From Capnocytophaga leadbetteri (GTDB lineage: Bacteria; Bacteroidota; Bacteroidia; Flavobacteriales; Flavobacteriaceae), in the NCBI RefSeq assembly GCF_003054025.1, contig NZ_QBKG01000001.1, forward strand, positions 558,001-622,000: a DNA stretch of 64,000 nt. The letters are read 5' to 3'. Made by a program: the position numbers and the translations under genes. Positions 17,501 to 29,500 of the stretch are shown here, one piece after another. Numbering within the stretch: the first letter of the stretch is position 1; each line of letters starts with the position of its first letter. A model generated the notes under the pieces. The model had not been told where the DNA came from, ran no database searches, and saw nothing but the letters and a program-made list of their open reading frames with translations.

Positions 17501-20500
17501 GAGGTTACTACTGCTGGTGTTTATAATTTTGTGGTAACAGATGCTAATGGTTGTACAGCGAGAGCTTCAATAACTATTACTAAGCTAACACCACCAGTTG
17601 TTACAGCAAATTATGAGATAAAGCAATGTGGTCAGCAGATATTAATAAACTTTACTGAACCACAAAGTACATATTCTTATACTTACCAATACGCCTTAGA
17701 GGGCAAGGCTCCACAGACGGCACGTACAATCGCGGGGCTTACGGCTAATACTACTTATACTCCTACGGTACTATATACTATCAACGGGCAAACGTGTACG
17801 CTTACCTTACCGGCTATCACTATTCCAGATTTAACGGCCACTGATAACCTTATTGCTGCGGCAGGGGTAGTGAAATTAGTGGGCTGTGAACAAGGTGCTA
17901 ATGCTAATAAAGCTTTAGTACGTTTCTCTAATGTACAAGGAGGGGTGCCCCCTTATGAATACAGTTTTGATGGAGGAGTTCGTTTTGGTACGGTTAGCCA
18001 AACGTGGCTGTCACCAGGTACTTATCAGTTGGCAGTAAGAGATCGCCATGACTGTAGTAGAGATAATATTACTATAAAGGTAGATGATAAAATAGCAACT
18101 CCTACTTTTAGTACCAACCTCACTTATAATTGCGAGGGTAAGGCTACTTTAAAAATAAATAATGACAAGGGTACTTATACTTATACCTATCGGGTAGATG
18201 GGGGTGCGCCGCAAAACAGCAATACCTTTACTAATCTTGCTGTGGGTACCCATACTATCCTGATACAGTATGCTAATGCCAACCCTCCTACTAAGAATGT
18301 ATTATTCTTGGAAGATTTTGGAGTAGGTACTACCCACGTAAAGACTCCTTATATAAATGACTCTTATGTATTTGAACCTCAAGATGGTAGTACTATCTTA
18401 TATAATCGTGCTGGAGTAGGTAGAGCCAATCCGTATGGACCTACTGTAAATGATGGTGAGTATACAGTAGTAGATAAAATGCGTCCAAACCTATGGGGTG
18501 ATGACCCTGTAGACCATACAGGAAAGACTAATGGGCGTATGCTATTTGTCAATATAGGTAGTTCAGCAGGAGTAGCAGGTATATTGTACCAGCGAAAGAT
18601 GATGGACATTATTCCTAACAAGCCAATACAATTTTCTATAGCTCTTTATAACCTAATAAGGGGAGATGGACGCACTACAGCTACTAACGACCCTAATATC
18701 AAATTAGAACTTTATAAGACAGAAGCAGATGCTTTAGCACAAACTAATGTATTAGCATCAAATAATATAGGTTATATACCTAAACATGCTAATGTAAATG
18801 ATTGGAAAGAGTATAAGGTACAGTTGAATCCTGGTAATAATACTATTCTTTATGCGGTAGTGCGTTCGTTTAATGATCTGACAGGAGGTAATGACTTGGT
18901 GATAGACGATATTTATCTATACCAAGACCCAGAGACTTGTCCGTCTACTTATACTACTACAGTGGTAGTGAAAGATAATCAAGCATTTGGGGTACAAAGT
19001 AATACAGAGCAAGTAACCAATGCCAAATGTTATGGGGGTAGGGGTACTTATCAGATAGCAGTTAAGAACCCACAAAATACGACCTACTATGTACAGAAAG
19101 ATAATGTAGGAGCTTTTGTACCAGTTACTGACGCCGTTTATAAATGGGAAAATATACCAGTAGGAGCCCATACCGTAAAATTCCGTGGGGAGCTGAACAA
19201 TTCTAATTGTGAATTTACACGAACCTTTACCATTACACAGCCAGCAGTTCTTACGCTTAGTTTAGATGCGAGTAAGTCAGATACATATTTAGCTTGCAAT
19301 CCAGCTATAGCACGCGTAACGATGACTGCTACAGGGGGTACACTACCTTATAGTTATGCACTTTACAAGGGTACAGTTACTATTACTGCAGCACAAACCA
19401 GTCCTCAGTTTACTCTTACTCAAACAGGTACTTATAGGGTTATAGTAACAGATGCTAATGGTTGTCAGCAAAATAATAATTTCACTATTATTAATGCTCC
19501 AGTCCTTACTCTTACAGGCACTACTGATATAACTAATAATAACTATTGTATGAGCAGTGCTACGGCAGGTAAGGTGCAGGTGAAAGTAACAGACGCACAA
19601 AATATAGGTACCTCGCCTTATACATTCTTCCACAACGGTACGAGAGTAGCGATCCAGACAGCAGCTGCTTATACGTATACCAACCTACAAGTAGGAGTTC
19701 ACACCTTTACAGTGATAGACAAATACGGTTGTGTGGCAAGCTATACTACTGAGATAAAACGAATGATAACAGCTGATGGATCCTCAGGAGTAGCGGTAGT
19801 GGCTAAGGACATTACTTGCCATAGTGGTAATGCAGCACGTGGAGAGTTGAACTTCAAGGTAAAAGACGGCTATGCACCTTACACTTATATAGTGAAGAAT
19901 GCGGCTAATACTACGGTACAAGGAGCGCAAGCAGTACCAGCGAATAAGATAGCAACTTACTTAACAGCAACCCCAGGGGCGTATACCATAGAGGTAACCG
20001 ACAGCAAGGGCTGTAAGGTGAGCGGAACAGCAACGCTTACGGCAGCAGTAAGACCTACAGCGGTAGTAAGTACTACGGCAGTAGTGTGCTATGGAGCTAA
20101 TGATGGGACTATTTCATTGACTATTAGTGGAGGGACAGCTCCTTATAAGATAAGTATAGACGGTGGTACTCAGCAGAATGTAACGGGCAATCAACACCGT
20201 TTTACAGGAGTAACCGGAGGTAATCATACCGTTAGGATAACCGATGCTCGCGAATGCTACAACGATATAACAGTAACAGTAGCAGCTCCAGCAGCACCGT
20301 TAAGAGGTTTTGCGGTAGTATCAAAGCTTATAGGTTGTGGAGATAATGATGGAGATCCTGCTCATAAGAACAAGGCTAAAGTAGCTTTTACGAATGTGAC
20401 GGGTGGTTATGGAACCTCTTCAGATTATCGTTATAAATTTGATAGTAACTTTGATATATATCCAGACGGCTGGTTGCCAGCGGGTACACATACGGTTACA

Positions 20501-23500
20501 GTAAGAGATAAGGCAGGCTGCGAATTAGATATATCGGTAACTGTACCTAAGCGTATAGACCCACCTACAGGTACGACATATACTATTACCTCTTACGATT
20601 GCGATGGTAAGGGAACGATACGCATTAGTGGTTTGCCAAGCACTTATAGTTATACCTATACTATAGGAGGTAAGATAGCTACGGGCACAACAGCTACCAT
20701 TATGGGCTTAACTCCAGGTAGTTATACAATGACAATTAGTTATACACAAGGAGCTGCATCATGTCCGCAAGAGATAGTTAAGACGGTGGTAATACCAGGA
20801 GGTCAAGAATTTAAGGCTAGTGTATTGAGTCAAACGAATGTAGATTGCAAGAATAATTCAACGGGTAAAGTAACCTTTAGGGTAGAGAACTTAAGGGGTG
20901 GTAGTTATAATGTATCGCTATCAAGTTCTATTCGTCATGCGCCGGGCTATACCTCTTATGTACAGTCACCTACTTTTGAGGTAGATAATCTCGAGGCAGG
21001 GACTCATACTATTACGTTTAATTATAGACCAGCAGTAGCGGGCGCACCTACTTGTGTGGTAAGTAGGACAATAACTATTACAGAGCCGGCAGAATTAACC
21101 TTAACAGCTACGATAGTGGAGCCAGCGATGTGTAGCAATGCTCATTTTGCAAAGGTACAAGTAACGGCTACGGGAGGAACAGGAGCTTATACATATTTTT
21201 ATTTAGTAGGAGGTACTCTTAAGGCAACGAATACTACAGGATTATTTACTGGGGTAGCAACGGGAACACCTTCGTTTGTGGTAAAAGATGCGAATGGCTG
21301 TTCTAAACAGGTAGATTTAACGAACTTTATTCCTACTCCGAAGACGGTTAGCTTTACAATACAAGCTACAGAGTGTTATGCGGGCGATAATCAAGGAGTA
21401 ATAAAAGTGAAGATAGCCGATGGTAATGGAGGTTATACAGTATCGCTTAACGGATCGGCAGCAGTATCGCCTACGACAGATAGTGTAACGCATAGCTTTA
21501 CGGGCTTGCGTCAAGGTAGTTATACCGTTACGGTAAAAGACCAATACGGCTGTAGTGCTCAGAGAGCGATAGATATTTACCCATCACTAACGGTAAAGGT
21601 AAACGTTACTGATCAAGGGGCATGTACACAGGCTAAGTTAGAAGTATTGACAAGTGGAGGTGCTAATGGAAAAGAATACAGATTCTACAAAGCAGGCAGT
21701 ACCCCACCACCTTACGGTACGGCTAATACATATACATTACTATCACGTTTTAGTACTCCTTCAGAAGATTGGGTAGTACAAGTGAAGTCTGACCTTTGCG
21801 AAAAGACCTATACGGTAACACTACAGAATGTAGGGGTAGCAACTTATACGCAGCAAGTAGTACAACCAGAATGTCAAGGTACGGCAACGGGTAAGATAAT
21901 ATTAGCCAACTTAAATGGAGGTAAACCGTTTAAGATAGGAGTACAACGCCCAGGAGTGGCGGGTACCCAAACTCAGACAGGGGTATCAGGTAGTTATACG
22001 ATAGCCAATGCGGTAGCAGGGGTATACACCATTACAATACAAGACGTATTTGGCTGTAGTAGTGTACGAACAATAACGATAGAGGATAAACCAGAGTTGA
22101 TGGGTAATTTTGCGGTAGCATCAACGGCTACTTGTACAACGGCGTTATTCCCATTAACGTTAACGATGAGTTCGACAACGTTTAACACTTATATTAGTGG
22201 TACGCCATTGCGTGATATATACTATAGTATCAATGGCGGGGCTTACCAACAGCTAACAACACCTCAAGCAGTGATTACGCCAGGATTTGCACCAGGGACA
22301 GAGATAAGAGTTAAGTTTAAGACGGTAGCTCAGGGGGCAGGTCCTACAGGGGTAGCGATATGTAGTTCATCCGAATCGACATATAAGGTACCTCATATGC
22401 TATCGAATGTAACAGTACAAACGAATTTAGGTAACTTTGCAAATGGCTGTAATGGTGTAAATGGTTTTACAGCTACGGTAACGATACCATCAGGAGAAGG
22501 GGAAGCGCCTTATCAGTTTAGTAAAGATGGAGGTCTTAGTTGGGTTTCAGCACTTTCGGCAACGCAAAGTAATACCGCAGTATTTACAGGCTTAGAAGTA
22601 GGTAGGACACATACCTTTATGGTGAGAGACAACAAAGGTTGTACGGCTGCTTATACAGGCGATGTGTACTCAGGAACGACTTTAGGCTTGCAGGTAGGAT
22701 TGGTAGCAACGCCTAATTGTGCAGCAGGAACAGGAGGAGGCTTACGAGTAGAGCTAAAACGCAATTCAACCGCTTCACTGGGTAGTCATTTTGATTGGGA
22801 GATAGTACCGCCAGTACCAGGAGGTTCGGCCACGAATGTACCGATGATAAGTGCGGGAACTGCAACAACATTAATAACACTTACTAAAATTGTTCCTGTA
22901 GGCACTTATTATGTAAAGGTAACAGAGAAGAATGGTAGTAGTTGTGTGTGGTATAGTCGAGATGCAAAGGTAAAACAATTAGATCCTATCACAGGCACAG
23001 TATCGGTAAGTTCGAATATAACCTGTGATGCAGCGGGAGTAGTAGAAGTGCTTAATGTACAAGGCGGGGGCGGACAGTATACGTATACCCTTGAACCGGT
23101 AGCACCTACGACTTTTGTTACCCCGATAGCGACGGCTAATAATAGGGTACAAGTATTGCGTGATAATATTTCCAATCCTAATGTAAATACGTTGCGTTAT
23201 CCAGCAGCACCAGTAACGATAACTGTAAAGGTAAAAGTTATTGATCAGTATGGTTGTGATATAGATTTAGGTAACCACAACCTAGTAGTACAACCTAAAC
23301 CAGCGATATATACAGTAACCTATACAGGCTGTAGCAATGGTAACTTTACGCTTGTAGTAACGCCAACGGAGCGAACTATATGGGCACCATCGACAAATAT
23401 AACAGCCTACGAATATTCTAAGGACGGAGGTCTTACTTGGACAACTACCAATGTATTTGCGAATGAATCAGCAGGTACTTATGTGATGGTAGTACGTGAG

Positions 23501-26500
23501 AAGAATACGGGCTGTGAGGCTACACAAACGCTAACGGTACACGATCCATTAGAGGCGAGTGCACGGGTGAGCAAATTGATAGGCTGTGTTACTGGTACTA
23601 ATGCTGAGATAACCATTAGAGTAGACAAAGGTTCGGGTAATTATACTTATAATATAACTCCACCGAGTGGTACGACTTATACAGGTAGCACATTTTTACC
23701 AGTAACAGGCAGTACAGCCTCAGAAGCTGTACAGCCTATAGGAAATACACCGGGTACTTATACGGTAACTATAAAAGATAATGGTCAGTTGCACTGTTCA
23801 CCTACGATAGTAGTAGTTTCGGTGGCTTCACCTTCTTATCCAGAGATAAAAGTAAGTACTCAGTCGGTAACTTGCTTTGGAAGTACAGACGGCTCTATGA
23901 ATATAGTAGAGTTGGGTAGTGGTAATTACATCTATACCAGTATTGCAGGGCCTTCAGGTCCGGTAACGGCACCGAGATGGAATTTGGGTACACGTTCGGC
24001 CAAGGATTTAGAGGCAGGCGTGTATACGATAACGGTTAAAAATAACGATAGTGGCTGTAGTACTACAACGGTAGTTAGGGTAGGTACACCACCTGCTTTA
24101 ACGCTAAGTGCTACGCTTATACAGGTAGACCAGTTTGCTTGTGGTAATAACGGTCAGACTAATCAGGCTAAGATAGTAGTACCACCGACTGCTATAGCAG
24201 GAGGTACGGGCACACGTACGATAGAGTTTGAAGATGCATATGGTAATAAAGTATATAGCAACACTTATACCTTAGGGATAGCAGAGGGTTCGGTAGTAAC
24301 TATTACGCTACGAGATGCTTCAGGCTGTTATACGAGCGTTACTAAGACTATAGTGCCTTATGAACGCATAGATGTGGCTAACTTACAGGTGGTAAGTGCA
24401 ACTACTTGTCAGGTAGCAACTGTTACCCTAACGATGACTAAAGATGGCGTGTTGCCATTTGGAGCAGGGGTTATCTACTACTATGAGGGAGCGACAGCCC
24501 CAACGGTAGCGATAGGCACAGCGCCTTGGCAGACAGGCAATACTTTTACGGTAACGCCTAATGCAACCCATAAGTTCTGGATAGGTAATAAGAATACGGG
24601 TTGTATAGTATCATATGATTATATATCACCTGATCCTAATACCTTTAGGATAGTAGATGTACAGACACGGAATATAGCTTGTGGTTCAGATGGTACGGCT
24701 ACCTTCACCTTAGAGGGCTTAGATAGCTTGCATACTTATCAGGTATCGGTAACTCCATCAGGAGGAACGATAAATCCGTCACCTATGTTTGCAGGTACAA
24801 ATACTAAGTTTAATATCTCGGGCTTAGCAGCAGGTATTTATACAGTAACGGTAAAAGACCAACAAACATTGTGCGAACAAGTACAAAGGTTTAGTATAGA
24901 GAGTCCGACACAAACTCTTACCGCTACGACGAGCGTACGATCAATTACCTGCGTATCGGGTAATAATGATGGAGAGATACGCATAGAGAATGTAAGTGGC
25001 GGCTGGGGAGGCTATCAATACCATATTGGTACGACTATAACACCACCAACAGCCTCAGGAGCGTGGACGACGACCACCTATAAGAGCGGCTTGGTATCAG
25101 ACACATACTATGTATGGGTACGAGATAATTTGAGGAAAGACTGTCCGCTATTAGTAGCGAGCATCACGATGAATAATCCAACACCTATTAGCGGTACGCT
25201 AACGGTTACTCAAGAGAACTGCGTGGCAGGTACTGGAGAGATAAGCGTAGCGACTATAACAGGAGGTGATGGAGTGAATTATACTTACCAACTGATAAAA
25301 GACGGAGTGAAGGAAGGTATACCACAGAGTACACGAACCTTTACCGGTCTGGGAGCTGGTAACTACGAGGTAGTGGTAAGCGATAGTTGGGGTTGTCCGG
25401 CAACGCTAACATTAGCGACAGGAAAACTTCACGAGCCGATCAGCAATGTACAAGTACAGATAGTCAAAGAGGTAACTTGTGCGAGTCCTACGGGAGCTAC
25501 CTTGAGTGTGACCCACCAAGGAGGTAGTAATAGTATCACCTATACGCTTACCCCATCGGGTGGTGGTACTACAACAGTAAGCACTATACCAGTATTTATA
25601 GGAGTGCCAGCAGGTAGTTATATAGTAGGAGTGAAAGACAACAAGACAGCTTGTGCTATAGTAACCACTACAATAGAGGTAACGCCAGCTGTACCGGTAG
25701 CCTTTACTTACACCCAAACTAATGTAGGCTGTCACGGAGGTAATAATGGTAGGATAGACGTAACCATACCAGGTACACAAACACAGACAGATTATGTGAT
25801 ACAGATAGAAGGAGCTGGAGGCTTTATAACAAGAACCGAAACGGTAAATACAACGCCTAAGGACTTCTCTATATTGGGACTAAAAGCAGGGGTATATACG
25901 GTAACTGTATATTCATCAAGAGCTTGTCAATCGTCACAAACTATTACTATTACAGAGCCTGCACAGTTGGTAGTGAGCAGTACAACGGTAACAACCCACT
26001 TTAGCTGCGATACGAATAATCAGGCACGTCAGGCAATCGTACAAGCGATAGCTGCGGGTGGAGTTACAGGTACTTACACTTATAATTTTGAAGTGTTTGA
26101 CGGACAAAGCACCAGCACTACAGGCTATACAAATAGCAGTGTAGTAAGTATCAGCAGCAACGGTAGCTACACTCAAACGGTAGTAGTATATGTAAGAGAT
26201 GCTAATGGCTGTACTGCTAATAGTGTAAACAGTCCAACGGTAATACCACCGCTAAAACGGATTACAGCTATTAAAGCACAACAGACCCGTCCGATAGATT
26301 GTCAAGGGCTAGAAGCGGTAGACTTTACTATAGAAGGCGGTTCTAATCAGGGCTATATAGTGAGAGTGACAGGAGGTACAACTACGCCAAGTATCTATAC
26401 AGTAACCTCAGGGGTGAGTGTAGTATCAGTAACCTTTACTGCGCCAGGTTATTACGAAGTAACCGTAACAGACAGTGCTACGGGTTGCTATGATAGTGTA

Positions 26501-29500
26501 AACTACGGAATAGCTAATTACGATAATATATCGATAAGTGCGGCACAAACCAAACCGGTAACTTGTGCAGCGGGCAATGATGGTGAGTTGACATTATCGA
26601 TGAGAGGTTATGCGGGCAACTATACCTTTAGAGTAGTAAATGAATACGGAGTAGAGGTAGTAAGTTCTACAGCAGGTAGAAATGATACAAGTGACCCGAG
26701 AACCCAACCTATAGGAGGTTTAAGTGCAGGTAAGTACTATGTAGAGGTAACAGAAACACAGTACCCATATTGTACAAAAACCGCTACCTTAGCTACTTTA
26801 TCAGGTCCATCATCAGCATTAACGGCAAGTACAACGATAACGAACCAGATAAAATGTGGTAGCGGACAAACAGGTAGCTTTATGGTAACAGCCGCCGGTG
26901 GCTGGGGCAATTATGAGTATCGCTTAACAGTAGGTACGCCAACGCCAGCAGCACATAGTGTATATGGTAATTATAGCAGCACTTCAGTGTTTGAAGGCTT
27001 GGTATCAGAAACCTATACTGTATGGGTGAAAGACCAAAATGGCTGTGAGACTAGTGTAACTCAAGTTATGAGTCCACCAGCTCCTATAGCAGCAACAGTA
27101 ACTAAGACTGATGTGAAGTGCTTCAGTGAAAGAGGTGGTAGCATTACGGTAAGTGGTACTACAGGCGGTAGTGGTAACTACACGTACGAACTGTGGGAAG
27201 TAGGAGGAGCGCAAATTTACGGAGCGCAAACCAGTACGACCTTTACAGGGCTTGATGCACGAGAGTATAAGGTGAAGATAGTGGACGGTTGGAACTGCGA
27301 CTTGACCATACCGGTAACTATAGATGAGCCACAGGAAATAAAAGTGACGGCTTCGATAGTAAGTCCAACGACCTGCTTACAAACACAGGCTACGATACAA
27401 GTAACGGCTACGGGCGGTAGTGGTAGCTACCAATACCGACAAGGTACAAGCGGCACATTTACTACTAATAACTTGTTTACATTGCCACCGGGTACTTATG
27501 AGTTCTATGTACAAGATGCTAATGGTTGTCCATCAGCAGCATCTAACAAAGTAGAGGTAGTAGCAGTACAACCTGTAAGCTTAACGGTAAATACCGCTGA
27601 TGCGTTTGTGAAATGTAATGGAGAAGCTACAGCACGTATAACCTTCTCGGCTACGGGTGGTGTAGGGGGCTATCAATATAGCTTGCACCACGGCAATCCA
27701 ATAGCTCCAGCAATGACTATCTCGGCTACACAAATCAATGCGACCGACTGGGCGTTTAGTGGCTTGGCTACAGGTACTTACTTTGTGAAAGTGAAGAGTG
27801 GTGTAGACTGCGAGGATAATAGCTCTCAGATAGATATAAGAGAAGCAGACGCTATATCAGTAACCAGTACGGTGAGCAACGTTACTTGTAAAGGTGAGAA
27901 AGATGGTAAGATAATTGTAACGGCTGAGGGCGGTACTGGTACGATAGTGTACGCTATTAGCCCACGTTTTGATAGGGTAGTAGAGAGCGGTGTGTTTGAG
28001 AAATTAGCACCAGGAGAATATGTAGTGAGGATACAAGATGCTAATGGCTGCCATAGAGATGAGATATTCAAAATTACAGAGCCAGACTTGATCAGAGTAC
28101 GAATAGATAGACAGACTGATGAGGTTTGCTATGGTGCTAATGACGGAACTATATCAGTAACTATTACTGGAGGCACCCAATCCTACAGTACCTCTATAGA
28201 TGGTGGAGTTAATTGGTATCTAGGTAAGACCTTGTATACAGGCTTAGCATCGGGTACTTATATAATAAAAGTAAAAGATGCTATGAGTTGTACCACTGAA
28301 AGTGATCCGATAACCATAAAAGGTGGAGTAGACCTACAAGCAACAGCTACAGTAGAATACAGCTGTCCATCGAATAGTGTGAACAATGCTATTAGAGTGA
28401 GAGTAAATACAGATGTAGCAGCGCAAACTACCTTTGCTTTAGACGGGGTAGCACAAGCAAGCAATTACTTTACCTCAGTAACAGCCGGAGTACATACTAT
28501 TACGGTAAGACACCAAGGAGGCTGTGTACAAACACTGACTGTAAATGTAGAGAACTACGCACCGCTTAGTAAGACGGTAAGTGTGACCCATATCACTTGT
28601 TATGGAGAGATAGATGGTAAGGTACAGATAAACGTGACAGGAGGAACGGGTAGCTATACTTATAGTATTACGCCACAGGCAGGTACATTTAGTGGTACTA
28701 ATATGTTTGTGAACTTACCTAAAGGACAGTATACTATCCAAGTGAAAGATGCTGTAATAGGTTGTGAAGTTAGTGAGCGTATCACTATAGAAGAGCCAGA
28801 TGTATTGAAATTAGGTGTAGTGAAGACAGTGACAGAAACTTGCTATCAGCAATCAGATGGACAACTTGAGTTTATGATACAAGGAGGACGCGCTCCTTAT
28901 AGCTATGAGCTAAAAGACTCACAAGGTAATGTGATAGACACCAGAATGGGTATAGCAACAGGCACGACGGTATCGCGTACTAATATGGCGCCAGGGGCTT
29001 ATAGCTTAGTCTTTAGAGATGGCAACTGTCCGCAAACCCAAAATATAACGATAGCAGCAGCACCTAGTCTGCAAGCAACAGCTACTGTAGGTTTTGAATG
29101 TTCGACAGTATCTACAACAAGCTCAAATCCATATATACAGATAACGCTTGCTAGAGATAACAGCGATGGGCTGATATCATCACAGACACTTTCTTACTCT
29201 ATAAACGGAGAGCCTATTAAACCGTTTGTGGGTTATGTAGACGGTAATCTACAAGTGTTGAGGACAAGAAATATAGAGAACAATGGGATATATACGATAA
29301 CGATATTCTATCGACCATTAGGAATGACCTCTCTATGTTCAAGTACCTTGGCAGGAACGGTAAGTGTAACGCGTTATCCGGGCTTAGAGATATTAGATAA
29401 GACAGATCCACGCGAAATCAACAAGGTTAGAGTGAAAGTAGTAGGAGGTAATCCACGAGAGGGAGATACACCTTATTCTATAACATTCAATGGCAGTTAT

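Noticed and set aside
16151-29411. Many minus-strand frames of 60-120 codons within the giant genes
   Set aside because: They are shadows of the coding strand, repeat identically in both copies, have Cys/Tyr-rich composition and lack promoters.
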